In this document: in pieces, positions 1 to 19,398 of the stretch
Layout of the letters: the number at the start of each line of letters is the position of its first letter
How positions within the stretch are numbered: position 1 is the stretch's first letter
Assembly: GCF_902459465.1 (NCBI RefSeq)
Contig: NC_047063.1
Coordinates: 1,116,001 to 1,180,000, forward strand
From: Asterias rubens
Taxonomy: Eukaryota; Echinodermata; Asteroidea; Forcipulatida; Asteriidae
Length of the DNA: 64,000 bases
Direction: 5' to 3'
Position numbers and translations under genes: made by a program
Notes under the pieces: generated by a model
Told to the model about the DNA's origin: nothing
Databases searched by the model: none
Seen by the model: only the letters and a program-made list of their open reading frames with translations

Positions 1-71
1 TTCAACCGATCAGAGTAACGTTATGTTACTTTAATTCAGTCTAAGGTAAACCGTAAGGATAAACCCTCAAA

Positions 72-3000
72 ATGACGGAGTATAAAGGAGCAGCAAGTGA
101 GGCTGGTCGTGTTCGTCAGTTGATGATGAAAAGAGAAAAGCAACTTGAGGCTCTAGAAAAAAGAAAACAGAGAATTGAACAGGTGAGTTTGCAGATCGAG
201 TTTTTGTTTTAATATTTGCCCAATATGACCTTGCAGTGCACCATAGTTTGACCTTATTTATGAGTGACCATAGATGATGGACATGACATTTAATATAAAT
301 CAAATGACAGTTCACACAGGAAAGTTAAAGCATTTGTAAATGTTGTGATTCAACGCTATTTAATTTTAAATCATTTTTTTTGGTTTTTGTTTATTTGTTT
401 ATTTTTCAATTATTTTTTATTTTGAGGGGGGGGGGGGATCTGTCTTAACTGCTTAACTTTGCTTAACTTTGCTTAACTGCTTAAATTTGTTTTTTTCTTT
501 TGTTTTGTACAGTTTTGATGCTGGCGCGGAACCAGATTGTCTTTTTTAATGGTTGAAAAAGTCAAAATCTTGTATGCATGCGTATTCGTGTGTTCATGCG
601 CTAATCCGGCTTTGTAACGTTTTCTTCATAATATTAATAGCCGGTGCCATTAAACTGAAATTTAGTTACTTATGCCTTTAGAATCATTATGCCTGTAACC
701 ACCTTTTCTGAGTATTCCTAACTTCTGTTGTCTTTTTTGAATGGACTGGGGAAAAAGGTGAATTGAAATGAACTGAATTGATCCAAGCTTGGGATACATT
801 TTTTATCAATCAGAAAAAAATATGAATGTTTTCTTTTTTTCTAATTACAGGATAACTTCGGCAAAGTAGAGACTATTAGTGCCAAATTTTCAGCCCACTA
901 CGATGCTGTAGAACAACAACTCAAGAGCAGTACCATTGGTAGGAAGATTTAACTGATCTACAATAAAATGAGGAATCAGTCAACTCTGTCCCAAGTAAAC
1001 TTGTGTCGGACTCAAAGTCAACTTGGTCCAAGGTTAACTTAGTCCCTCGTGAACTTGGTAACATTACACAGAAACTATGCCAGCTTTGGAGTTTAAAGTA
1101 GCAGCAACTTTAATAAGTGCAGCAGATATAATTCTAGCCCACCTTGTTTGGCTGTTTTGACTTTCTTTTATCATGATATGACCAATGATAAAGGAGACAC
1201 ATAACAGCCCAAAAAGGTGGGCTACAAATAATTCATGCGCATGATGCAATGATTTTTAACAGGACTACACCATTTAGATATATAATTATATTACCAGGTT
1301 TTATTTTTGTGTTTAGGTCTGGTGACGTTAGATCAGATGAAAGCAAAGAGAGACATTCTGGTCAAAGAGCATGAAAAGGAATTAGCAAAGGCGTTTAATA
1401 ATCAGGAGAAGTTGTAAGTCATTAGATTATATGTGTAGAAATAGAACTTGGAGGCACGTTGTTTGATTATCTGTGTTTTGAATGTCTAGCAAGTTTCACC
1501 AGATCAACCATTGAGTAAGCAGAAATTTTCCATTTAGCTGAAGTAGCAGACACCAAGACATGTCACGTAGTTTTGATACTCTACTTTAATTCAGACTTAG
1601 AGGGGGTGCACAGCAGAAACTGATGACAATTGAGATCATCAATGTCAGGTTATGACACAGACTTTAATGAATTATCCAAATTTTCCTTACACTGTACAAC
1701 ATAAATACGTCTCATAACTCAAACCTAGCTCTGCATACTGTTGTATAACTGACCATCATTTTAAGAATGTAATAATAAGCCGATCTCATATGATGCTTTA
1801 TGGTGTCATAAAGCACCATATGAGATTGGCATATATAGCAAAAGTGGAGTGACTTCATTTGCTTCATTTCAGAGAGAAAGAGAAGAAAGCTCTGAAGAAG
1901 AAGAAATTGAAACTTTCAGGAACGCTGTCCTTCAATCTGGATGAAGATGGTGAAGAAGACAGTGATGAAGAAATTGGTATGTACAATGTACAACACTTTC
2001 TTGGGTTGGTGGGGAAAGGAAATAATTACAACTCTCAAGTTATTGTATGCATGATCAGGTTTTATGTTAGACTTGTGGACAAGTCGTTAAATGTCTGTCG
2101 CTGTGATAGTGTTCCGACTCTCTTCGCAATTCCCACGACACTGGTGGTAGTCTCGCGAGACTCCTGGCCCCTGCAAGACTTCTGCTCTCGCACTGTGCAG
2201 GCTCATTTAACGAGTGTTCGGCGGCCAGCAGCCAGCAGCTTCGCACGAGAGCAGTGATCTCGCGAGAGCAGTATTCGATCACAGAGATCTGAACCGTTAT
2301 GCCTCCACCACGACTCCACTATCACTGTGTCAAACCATTAGCGACTAGTCCTCAAGTGTAGTTTGTGTCCACCCATGGTGCACCCCTCCCTTGTGTAAAA
2401 ACACATAATATACGCCATGTCCTTAAAGTTATATGTGCGCATTACAAGTCTTATTATTATTATTACATTCTTTCTTCCCTTGTTGCAGAAACGGCCCCGG
2501 TTGTAAAGAAGAAGAAACTAGGCAAGAACCCTGATGTAGACACAAGCTTCCTTCCAGACAGAGAGAGAGAGGTCAGAGTTCAAATTAAGTCATTTTAATA
2601 ACTGCGTTTTAAAAACATGAATGTGAATCCTTGATTCTGATTGGTCAATCCATTGCAACACCAGTGTGATATTAAACCATATTGCGTGGTCCATTTCACA
2701 CCTTGCATATTGCGCCGTTTGAACCACAGGTATTGCACTACTTTAAGCTGCATGTCAAGTTTGCTTTGAGATAAATTTCATATCAGGCGCGCATTCATGG
2801 ATTAGAGAAAAACAAAGCATGACTGCGTCCCATATACAAATCAGACCTCAGTGGATACCAGATTCAGAAGTGCTATATTTGTCTGTATTCCAAACGCACT
2901 TGTGTGCAAACCAATTGCTGGCGTGTCAGTAACAGAACATTAAACTTGATGTCAAGGTATCTGGGAGTTATTTCTTGAGGTCTGTCATGCGAGGAATACA

Positions 3001-6000
3001 ATACTTTAGGGGAAGTGCAAGGGTTTTACATAGATGAGCTGGATAGAGCAAGGCCAAATTTCATAGAGCAGCTTAAGCACAAAATGTTGCTTATATGGGT
3101 AGGATACCACTCACATTTTGTACATGTGATATGGCATTTTGGCTGGTAACCTTATTCTAGTTTTGTTGTACTTGGCTACTTTTTGTTCTTAAGCATCGCT
3201 ATTAAATTGGGCCCTGGTGATCTCTGAATGATTTCACAATAGAGCAGGGTATACAATAAAATCAAGTCCCTTTTTATGTTTGTTTGAGCAGGAAGAGGAA
3301 AGTAAGGAGAGGGAGAAGTTGAGACAGGAGTGGCAGGAGAGACAGAGTAGAATCAAGAGTAAGTCATGTCTGTTGACGTTTTTAAAAACCTTTCATGGGT
3401 ATCTACTTTCTGTGAAATTTGAATGTAAAGTTTGGAGTCTCTAAAGTTGATTTAAAAACTGCTTGCTTGGAAATGCACTGGAATAATCAACATACCTTTC
3501 TATTTTGTTAACAATGTGACATTCTGGTCCATGAGATATTGAACACATAATGGGGTCTTTTGGACTGAGTATAAGATAATAATTCATACTTGCTTCTCTC
3601 CACACAGGAGTATAGACTCAGACATCTATATATCTAACTACAGTTTTGATTGTATTTCTTGATTGTAGGTGATGAGATTGAGATAACCTACAGTTACTGG
3701 GATGGATCAGGCCACAGACGGAGTGTCAAAGTAAGCAGATAGTGTATTAAAGGATCATAGTAAAGTACATGCACAGACAACACACATCTACAAACAGTCA
3801 TCCAACTATAAGCAAGTTTGTCGTCCCAGCTCTAATCTGTATATAAAGTGTGCGCCCAAGTCTAGCTCATTTGTAAAGTGAGATGTCCAACACCAACCCA
3901 GACAAATAATGCTATACTGAACCATTAAGTGTGACAACCCACTGAAACCCAGTCATAAAGTGCGACACCCAACTAGAACCCAGTCTTAAAGTGTGACGCC
4001 CAGCTAGAACCCAGTCATAAAGTGTGACGCCCAGCTAGAACCAAGTCATAAAGTGTGACACCCAACTAGAACCCAGTCATAAAGTGCGACAACCTACTAG
4101 AACCCAGTCATAAAGTGTGATGCCCAGCTAGAACCCAGTCATAAAGTGTGACGCCCAGCTAGAACCCAGTCATAAAGTGTGACGCCCAGCTAGAACCAAG
4201 TCATAAAGTGTGACACCCAACTAGAACCCAGTCATAAAGTGCGACAACCTACTAGAACCCAGTCATAAAGTGTGATGCCCAGCTAGAACCCAGTCATAAA
4301 GTGTGACGCCCAGCTAGAACCAAGTCATAAAGTGTGACACCCAACTAGAACCCAGTCATAAAGTGTGACGCCCAGCTAGAACCCAGTCATAAAGTGTGAC
4401 ACCCAACTAGAACCCAGTCATAAAGTGTGACGCCCAGCTAGAACCAAGTCATAAAGTGTGACACCCAACTAGAACCCAGTCATAAAGTGTGACGCCCAGC
4501 TAGAACCCAGTCATAAAGTGTGACACCCAACTAGAACCCAGTCACTAACTGATCCTCCACTGTTGGAATTAGTGTGGGATGCTAACCATCATATTACTGT
4601 ACCGTTATCTCACTGTCTAGATGAAGAAAGGAGACACAATCCAAAGATTTCTGCAGCGATGTCTTGAAACACTCAAGAAAGATTTCCACGAACTAAAGTA
4701 AGACAATGGGCTGAATACTTTGTCATTGGCCAGAAGGCTAAGGTAAAAACCAAAATAACTGTTGTGAAAGGTAATTCATGGCTGGCAATTTGGCCGCAAA
4801 CATTCCTGGTCGATTGCCTTACCGTAAACCCAACAAAATGAACACTGGGGGTGGGGGCAATTGTGTGTGCCAATGTATTTATTTGTTGTGCATGATAACA
4901 TCCAAGTTTCCAATGTATATTGCTTTTATTTCAGGGCGGTCACAGTGGAGCAGATGATGTACATCAAAGAGGATTTGATTATACCGCATGTAAGTTGCAT
5001 TTGTTGAATTCAGTTAATAGTTATAATAAGATAGGATTCTTAGAGAGTGCATATATCCTACAGGCTTTATCAAGGCACTTTATAAACATTAGTAATCCCT
5101 GTTTATCAAACTTTCTCATCTCTGTGAGGAGTATACAACCCCAAGCTGCTTAAATTAGTGCTAAGGGGTGAATCCAACACACTACTGTTTAAGCACTCAC
5201 AGATTCCCATTTCAATCAAACATCTGATTTCATAGAAAATACATAGTCTTTGTTTGAGTTGTTTTCTTGCTGTACACGAGACTTGTACATGTAAGTGTAT
5301 TGCCTCTGATGGATACCATATTTACTTTGTGTACTTTTTTAATTGCAGCATCATAGTTTCTACGATTTCATCGTCACAAAAGCTAGAGGAAAGAGCGGTA
5401 AGAAACCAATTAGACTCGAATGATTCAAAGTGTAATAATTGTTGTAATGTTACTAAATTCTTATTTGTTATACTTTTGCAAGGGTCTTTGAGCGGGGGAC
5501 TTGCCCTCCCCCCCCCCAAAAAAACCCCAACAAAAACACTTATTGATTTAAGAACTCTTAATAATGGATTGATTGTTTTTTGTTGTCTTATTTGTGTAGG
5601 TCCTCTCTTCAGTTTTGACGTTCATGATGATATCAGGATAACCAACGATGCCAGTGTTGAGAAAGATGAGGTAACTTTATAAACATCATAATTTAGTCAC
5701 CTAAAATTTCAGGTCCTTTTTTGTTCTCAAAAAGGTGAAAACCCTGTTGTTTGGTTCATATGGTTGCTGACAATAATATGAACATGTACAAAAAAAATGT
5801 TTTAAAAATTGAGTTCATTCAGAACTGGAATTGTGCTCATTCAGAAGAGGATTGTTATTCTTGTTATCCTTGTTTAAAGTTGTTGAACAGGCTTTCAGCG
5901 AGTACCAGCGATAGAACTAGACATTGGAATAAGATAGTGTTTTGACAAACCAATGAGTTGCCATGCATTTAGTAATAACTGGCGTTGATATATCCCATCC

Positions 6001-6586
6001 CAGTCTCATGCAGGCAAGGTGGTCTTAAGGAGTTGGTTTGAGAGGAATAAACACATCTTTCCTGCCAGTCGCTGGGAGCCGTACGACCCAGAGAAGAAGT
6101 GGGATAAATACACGGTAAGCCAAACAATCTTTCATAGATATTTCACTGTAGGATTCCGACTTTGGAATACCTTTTTACCAGCTATAAGGGACTTGGGTCG
6201 TTGTAAACCGTTTACTTCATTTCTTTCATGATCTCTAACTGCCCTTCCATTCAAGTAGTTAAATCCCACATTTCATTGACCCAATTCAACTGATGACATC
6301 ACCACAATCGTCTTTATAGCACCATTTTGTGAGTCAGTTTCCCGCTGTATTGTATGGTGGAATGTGCATTGCAGACGGCACAAGCAGACCCAATACACAG
6401 GCTTTAACTAACTTTTATAACCCTAACAGATAATGTTATAAAACAGGGTGTATGAATGTCCCAGAAATGGCGGAAAACACAGGTACATCCGCAAAAGACT
6501 AGTCTTCGTAAACTTCTGCCTAATTTGAGATTGAGTTGGATGATTAAAACTTCTTTTTTTCTTGCCCTCCTTTTCAGATAAAGTAA
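72..6586 (+). CDS. FAM50: FAM50 (XAP5) family protein, complete, 13 coding exons
   Basis: Exons read at 72-182, 851-938, 1317-1413, 1873-1976, 2489-2571, 3292-3358, 3669-3730, 4621-4697, 4935-4989, 5349-5397, 5600-5670, 6004-6114 and 6578-6586. All junctions are GT-AG and phases agree, giving 327 residues, close to the vertebrate length of about 339. The start [18 protein letters not shown], the charged coiled-coil N-terminus, the lysine/acidic middle ([16 protein letters not shown], then [18 protein letters not shown]) and the XAP5 domain ([53 protein letters not shown]) are those of FAM50A/B. In vertebrates FAM50A is a nuclear protein associated with the spliceosome; that role is inferred here from family membership. 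The last exon encodes only I-K-stop, like the short C-terminal end of the family. Intron 7 holds a large minisatellite and intron 4 a CG-rich insert. The promoter lies mostly left of the window. Confidence 0.96.
1779..1830. repeat. short perfect-looking hairpin in FAM50 intron 3
   Basis: The arm GCCGATCTCATATG-ATGCTTTATG is followed after four bases by its near-perfect reverse complement ending in CATATGAGATTGGC. The stem is about 23 bp with few mismatches. It may be the remnant of a small foldback MITE; no target-site duplication could be assigned. Confidence 0.75.
2140..2290. repeat. CG-rich insert with two TCTCGCGAGA palindromes in FAM50 intron 4
   Basis: TCTCGCGAGA occurs exactly at 2151-2160 and again at 2258-2267, with a further CGCACGAGAGCAG between them. 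The surrounding 150 bp is much richer in CG than the rest of the intron. In vertebrates this palindrome is a core-promoter element bound by Kaiso-class factors. Here it could be an internal regulatory site or simply part of a mobile element. Confidence 0.6.
3053..3215. repeat. dispersed MITE-like repeat (family with TTTCATAGAGCAGCTTAAGCAC ends)
   Basis: The left end contains AATTTCATAGAGCAGCTTAAG and the right end is roughly its inverse (CTTAAGCATCGCTATTAAATTGGGCC). The centre carries TTTTGGCTGGTAACC. Related, shorter copies lie at about 39055-39137, 48655-48760 and 59205-59280 in this window. Confidence 0.6.
3880..4545. repeat. 31-bp minisatellite with higher-order structure, FAM50 intron 7
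   Basis: About 19 well-aligned copies of a 31-bp unit (core AACCCAGTCATAAAGTGTGA) run from about 3955 to 4545, preceded by about two degenerate units. Variant bases (CGCCCAGCT, ACCCAACT, CAACCTACT, TGCCCAGCT; AACCC against AACCA) recur in order, so the array was amplified in blocks of several units rather than unit by unit. It ends about 75 bp before exon 8. Confidence 0.95.
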
Positions 6587-7397
6587 ATCAAAGTTCTTCA
6601 AGGGTTTGAGTCAACATGCATCATGATCTCGCTGATCAGCAAAACTGGATAGCAGGAACATTAATAGTTCTTATAAAGTGCTGTATCACACCCAACAGCA
6701 TCTAGCAATGCTCCCAACAAATATGAAGCGCATATTCGAATTATAAGACCTATTTGTACAGCACACTTTGTTTCTTGTATACTCGGGTTATTATAATACC
6801 ATTTTAGTAGCAACAAATGACTTGAGTTTACAGAGTATCGTTATCGCTTCCCAAGAAAATTACTACCTGACTTCAATTTGTTTGGGTTTGGTAACAGCTT
6901 CTACTCCAGAAGACGATCAGAGCATACTGATCAAAGCGTCAAGTTGAAACCAACGGTTCTTTTTAGAACCATCCCAACTAATTTAAAGATAGTCATTGCA
7001 TGGTGTCACCGCAAACCTTTTCATATCATATAGCCACACATATCTTTATAGAAAGAAGTGCAGGTTTCTTTTGTGTAAGCTTTACTTTTGACAGGGTTTG
7101 CCTGTACATTTTTCAGTGACTAGCTAGGGGATCGGTTAACTTGTCATTAAGTAGCCCACTAGTTTTTATCACTGGTTTATCTTTCATAGATAGGGATTCT
7201 TTTCAACACTAGTCAATCGGACAACTTGGACCAAATTTTGACTTGTTCAGAGGTATATAAACTAGCAATAGCATTTGGCCAGCAGAAAATGCCAGCTGAA
7301 GTAAATGAGAAATATGTAAACATATGTTAAAGCTGGAATTACATTGGAAACCCAGTTATTTATCATTGTATGTTTATCGTCTGAACCAAGGCCAGGG

Positions 7398-7515
7398 GTG
7401 GATTTCACAAAGTTAGAACTAGTCTTACCTCGAGTTAGGACCAGTTACTCGTCCTAACTTGGGTCTATCCATGCAATTTGTATATCTCCTAACTCCTTTA
7501 TGAAATCGACCCGTG
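7398..7515. repeat. inverted-repeat MITE, CGTCCTAACTTAGGA family (copy 1)
   Basis: Begins GGATTTCACAAAGTTAG and ends CTCCTTTATGAAATCGACCC. The arms GAGTTAGGACCAGTTACTCG and CGTCCTAACTTGGG face each other. Further copies are at about 35556-35715, 37560-37712 and 42193-42366, all with the same TTTCACAAA / TTTGTGAAA ends. Confidence 0.75.
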
Positions 7516-10086
7516 GAATCACATGGAGGCAATGGGCCTCAGTTGCCCTGGTCTTGTCGTTGGTGCCCCTTAATAGTTACAGATAGACGTTCAATGGAAG
7601 TGCCTGTTGCAAAGTAAAAATAGCCTCGCTTCTTCTTCCAAGATGAAATTTCAGGCCTGGCCAAATCCCATTTTTATTAGTCATGGTAACTCGTTATGGT
7701 ACTTCTAGAGCCAAAATTGGGAGTTTGTTTTATTATTGGGTCATTTGGTACAGAACAGTATTTGTCATTAAATGTTAATACAATATATCCTTCATCTACT
7801 GTAAATTTATTTCAATATCAGTGTAGTGTAATCCAACCAGCCTTGTACTGTGGCTGCCCCAAAGAAAAATACACAATAGCATACTTCCAGTTTCTTGTTT
7901 TGGTAGTCAATGACCCTGTGCGTTATACTGTGTAGTGCAAATTATATGCTCTCGACATACAAAAAGATCGGCCTCCAACTGAGAAATACCACCACCCCTG
8001 ACCCCCTCCACGAAAATCTTTGAAGTGTAAGGGTATTTCACAGGTAAGGTGAAAACGAGCATACGTGTCAGCCCCATCTCAGTAAAGGGTAGGCTAGCTT
8101 GAACATTATGACATCGGTCACACTTCAAGGCTCGTGAATGATGCCAGAGATCTGCCTTGAACCTACATACATAATCACCTTTGACCCGCATTCATTTACA
8201 TGGCTTTCATGGTTTTGGAGATTCAAATCCAACATACATGAGTATACATAAGAAACCAATACCTTGGGGATAAAGACAGGAGACCAATTTAAGGATAGGC
8301 TTCCCTTTGACCTCATCGGGGGCGCTGTTTGAGCACGGGACTTGATATCCAAGTGGGACATTTTCTAAACCACAACTTTGGTCTGAGCTCCAGCTTTGGC
8401 TCCATTAGTTATTTGTAAAAATGTGCTTTTGTTTGTGCCACAAATCGGAGCCTAATAAAGCCAAGGTCCAAACCTAAGTTTTCCCCTTGAACCAAAACTT
8501 CTCTAAATAACACAAATATCCGACTAAAACCTGTCAATGAATCCCATCTGTTTAATCAACTGTTACTCACTGGATGACTTACGGTAATAAATACACGAAC
8601 TTATAGAAATTTAAAATTAACGCGGTTTTGTTTTTTTCAACCGCCAGATTGACGGTTCCCTAACATTTAAACACAAACTCGTGACGCTAAAAATAAAACA
8701 AGCTTTCCTACTCATCTACTCAATAATGGCCGGAAATAACAGACTACAAATATATTACAATTCATGTTTATATAACGACAGGACGCTGTTAATTCTCCTA
8801 ACATACCAAATATTATTAAAAATGAATATAGCGAACAAAATAAAGAGAACTTTAGAATGAAGACAGTCAAACTCTTAAAAATGTCAAGAAAAAAATGAAC
8901 CTGGATCGTAACAAAATGGTGGAAGATTGCCGCATCTAATAGGAGGAGTTTGTGATGCACAAAAGTGGCTCAGCACAAATAAACTAATACATTTTCCACT
9001 TCAGTTCTCTAGGAGCTTTTCCCAACAAAAGGATTTGCCGCTTTGTAGATTTGTTCTTATAAAAGTTATGAAGTTGGGCCCAGATATACCAAGTAAATTT
9101 CCATGGTTTAAAATAACCCTGTGTTAGTTAACATTTTCAAGAACAAAATATTTCTTGTTGCCCTCCAAAATGTCTTTGTGCTGGTTTGAAAGGATCATCA
9201 AAATGACCCAATTCACCCGACCACAACAAATCTTTGATGCACAATTTTGGGACTGGGTTTCCCTTGTACACAACTTAACTTACATGTAGTTTGCCGGCAT
9301 ACCATACACACACAGACAGTGGCTGCGTGAGGTTTAACACAAATGATCTATACAAAGCAGGCAAGCTTTTGAAATTTGCATCAATTCAATAATTTTGTTC
9401 CTCATGGGGGTATTTCCTCAAGATGGCGGTAGTATAAGTGGAAATATCGCCCAAACTGCTTGGTGCTTGTACAAACTGTACAATCCATTTAACATTTTGA
9501 ATAACAATAGCAATACTACTATGCACTTCTGAAAGAGTTCCTTTAACCAATTAGTCAGTTCATTTTAAGATAACTATACCACAAATTCCTTTCCACATGG
9601 AACAGAGAAAATATTTTCTGAATAGTAATAAAGCAGAGCTTACACTTTGCAGTTAACCAGTCACAGCCAACACCTGCTACAAGGCATTCTGATTGGTAAC
9701 CCAGTCCTGCTAAGCAAGACTGATCTAATGTTGCTAAATAGCAGTTAAAATGATATATATAAATCTTGGACCCTGGATAGTTTTCCAGAAGGCTTGCACT
9801 CAATTAAACAAAAATTACTAATTCGTAACTTGCTTATTTACAAAAGCATTCCATTTTTGTGTACAAGCATGGCACTCCAAGGTGCTTCAACATTTTGAAC
9901 CATCCACTCCATTTTGAATGGATTGCTTAACAGTACAGCAACTTGATTTCATTTTACCACTATTGGAAAGATCTTATCTTTCTCTTTCCGAACTATGTAA
10001 GCTTGGCTGTTGTGGGACTGGGGGTGACCATGGAAGAAATACAGCTACAACAAAATGGCCTTTGTGCGCTCAGGTTTCAATCGTTT

Positions 10087-10109
10087 TGTGTGTGTGTGTG
10101 TGTGTGTGT
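10087..10109. repeat. (TG)n microsatellite
   Basis: Eleven uninterrupted TG dinucleotides lie in the 3' flank of the ARF gene. Confidence 0.95.
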
Positions 10110-11246
10110 AATCTAGGGGCGATTGAAAAAAAGTTAAGGGAAACCCCTATTAGGTCGACTAAAGTTGCCTATGGTAAGGAATGGATGAAAGTAAATTGAC
10201 AGAAACAGCTCAGTTATCAGGACTTTCTCCAAATAAACAACTTCTGTACAGATTTTTGAATGCACAATTTCTCTTTTCTAGAACCATTTACGCCTCTCAA
10301 GTAACAGTTGAGGGATATTGATCCCACATGAAAAACAACTTGGATGGACAATTGTTAAGTTGACAGTTTGTAAGAAAATTACTGAGCTTGATTTCTAGTG
10401 TACTGACAGGTATGGTGGCCCTTGAAACATGTCTATTAATAACAAGCCTAGCTTCCACTTGTATGATCCTAACCACACAAAATCCATTGGAATGCCATGT
10501 TTAAAAAAAAAAATTAGTTTGAAAAGTCCATCTGCAGGCCTAGCTAAAATTTGATATATTTCTATTTGATAAAGCCTCCAAAGTCGACACTCGAAGCTAG
10601 GAATACCACTTTCATAATTCTTTAGTCACTATAAATGTTTCGCTAAAGTGTCACTGGTTCCCCTATGCGCTTTACACATGTTAGAATAGAATATGCTGTT
10701 GGGACCAGTGAAGAAACCATGGGCACCAGGCGAGTTCCAAATGGTCGACCACAGTAGTCAACCAATGTTCGACCAGCCTGGGTTCAAGTGCAAATGGTCA
10801 ACCTTTAATTAACCATTGTGCACACTTGAACTTGCTCCTAGTGGTTAACCAAGCAATCATGCAATGGAATTAGAAAACTACTTGCCGATGCAGTAATTAA
10901 ACACAACGAATATTTGGGGGCTAAAAATAGCCGACTTAACACTGTGTGATGTCATGTGGGAACTTTCCATTAAGCTATAGGATTTTGATGGATTCACTGG
11001 GGTTCATCATAAAAAAAACCTTCCTTTGATCAAGAATCGTTCAAGTTAATTCGTTAACAGTGTCAGGAATTCTAAATTGATGCGAACCAAGCGTAACAAA
11101 ACAAACAGTCCCACCACACCAACAAAAACCAAAAAAAGGAAAGAAAAATAATATTGTTCATAACATTAGCTCTTTTAACTAGAAGATTTTGTACATATGA
11201 TGTGAGCTATACAAGGATACAAAGATGACGACAGACACAATGTGAT

Positions 11247-17499
<6,253 letters not shown>

Positions 17500-19398
17500 C
17501 GTTTTACGATGTTCTACTCCACTTGGTTACTCCAAATTCTCCCAGTACAATGTTGAGGAAAACAGCTGTAGTACACTCTCAAACGAATTCAACAAATATT
17601 TGAGCAAAATCAAAGATTTTCTCCAAATAAAAACACGGCAATTACTCTTTTCGTTTCAGTGCCACGTAATCTAGCGCACGTTGGCTGATTTTAGTGACGT
17701 CACTACCCTTAGTCTTTATTTACACACACTGCCCACAAGGGGGCGCTATGTCACTTTAACGGTCGTCCTTGTCGGGGGCGTGTCGCCAAACAAATAAAAT
17801 TCAGTATGTATGAAGGGGAGTAGGCCTAGATATTAAAACCACTTGTATTGTTTTCAAAACCACCACAACTCTTTAGGTTTAGGTAGACAGAAGGTAGCAG
17901 CGCTTTGCTAAGCTCAATTTTGTTCCACCATTCAACATTAACTTGTCTTGAAACTTTTTCTTGAGATAAATTATTGTATTAACGGCGAAATTATAAGGGT
18001 GCACTGAGGCAAGAGCCATTCCCTTGGATCCTGGGAAGTGTGCATGGTAGCCCGTGTTTAGGTTTAATACCACCTGTGTTGATCAGAATTATTGACGGTA
18101 TGAATCCCCTGAATCGTGGCCCAATAACTTAAAATCAGGGATTCACTCCATCTCAACTACATTTCAGCTTATTGTATTGGCGATATTCGCTGACGGACGG
18201 GGTATTCATGCGGACCACAGCGTGAGCGTCACCGAAATTTACTTTTCAGTCTCCGTGCGCCGTTAGGGCTTTGCGGTAAAAGTGTTGGACGCAAACTGGT
18301 GACCGAGTGACGCCAGAACTCAGTAGAAGGACATTATTTGGAAGCAGGTGTTGATGATGACATGAATGGAAGGAACGCAGGAGCAGTTGATTTACCAATG
18401 AGTTCCTGCTTGTACTATTCGAAGAACCGTCCGTGTAGGCCTACTGAACGGATTTGCTAAAGTGAAGTCCTGAATAAGCCACAGTGTCGGGTCTAAATTT
18501 AGCCAAGTACGGAGCCTATATAGGAAATGGGATGGGACACAAACAAATTAATTACTAAAGAACCCCCAATGAGCAATATCACTTTGTCTATGTTGACTTT
18601 GTTTTAGCCTAACTTTCGCTCAGGCCTATCCCCTCACCATAAACGCATTTTGTAAAGGCAGTTTAATCCGTGGGATTTAACTATTTTCTGAGAAAATCTT
18701 AAGATTTAAATATGATTGTGTCCTCTCAAAACCAATACTTTACAACTTTACATGGTTTTAGTTCTTTTTGTGGACATAATTTTTGTTGGAAAATGATTTC
18801 TCTACGGTCGTTACACATTAGTGCCCCTATAAATGTAGGTATGTCTTTAAAGGCCTTGGAACAGAAAAACACTGTTGTTAAATATATACTCACTCGTTGT
18901 TGATATACACTGTTTGTTAAAACCCTTATAATGTGCCCTCAGTTAGTTCAGTCTGTCATTAGGATAGGCGTGGCCTACATCACTAATCAGGCATGACGGT
19001 GATTATGCTGAGGGGTACGGTACCTCAACCATACCTCGTGGGTCTGAAGGGTAATAATAGATCGGTTTACGTCCGTCGGTGAATTCCATGGGTCTGCATT
19101 ATTGATTTGAATTATTAACATGATACACTACCAATGTGTATACACATTGTGCCTGTGGGAAAATCATGAGTGTGCAAGCACTCAAACCATAATGCACGGG
19201 TGGATGGTGTTCACGTATAAATTAGCTTAGGGATTTCTTGAATTGCTAATGAGGTTGCTTGTGTTACGGTACCCACGCATGAGATTCACGTGCAGTTTTA
19301 TATAAAGGCGCGCGTTAAAGAAACCACTGGCAGTTAAATCATAGTACAAACGGCTGTCTGGCAGAACACTCCATCACTAGTAATTTAATTTCTGAATC
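17500..19398. promoter_or_regulatory. divergent intergenic region between ARF (-) and TMEM229-like (+)
   Basis: Holds the 5' flank of ARF (left) and the promoter of the TMEM229-like gene (right). No coding segment was recognised. ARF shows no clear TATA box close to its start. Compact regulatory sequence cannot be told from unique intergenic DNA without comparison. Confidence 0.5.
19287..19306 (+). promoter_or_regulatory. TATA box with adjacent E-box of the TMEM229-like gene
   Basis: TATATAAA at 19299-19306 lies about 95 bp before the ATG, with a palindromic E-box CACGTG at 19287-19292 just upstream. A start site near 19330 (CAGTT) would be about 30 bp downstream of the TATA box. This is the only clear TATA promoter among the genes here, which suggests regulated rather than constant expression. 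Confidence 0.6.

Larger units (their letters stand above)
6587..11246. other. convergent intergenic / 3' flanks of FAM50 and ARF
   Basis: No coding exon with family similarity or consistent splice sites was found here on either strand. The stretch must contain the 3' UTRs of FAM50 (+) and of the ARF gene (-). It holds a CTCGTCCTAACTTGG-type inverted repeat at about 7398-7515, a dispersed repeat at about 7515-7665, a TG microsatellite at 10087-10109, and an imperfect palindrome around 10710-10870 (TGGTCGACCA / TGGTTAACCA). Confidence 0.6.

Noticed and set aside
3940-4545. CRISPR array
   Set aside because: The repeats are contiguous 31-bp tandem units without spacers, in an intron of an animal gene.
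6115-6240. Possible LINE fragment reading [16 protein letters not shown] after FAM50 exon 12
   Set aside because: Weak resemblance to the RLWNSLP end of LINE proteins over too few residues and without a 3' tail.
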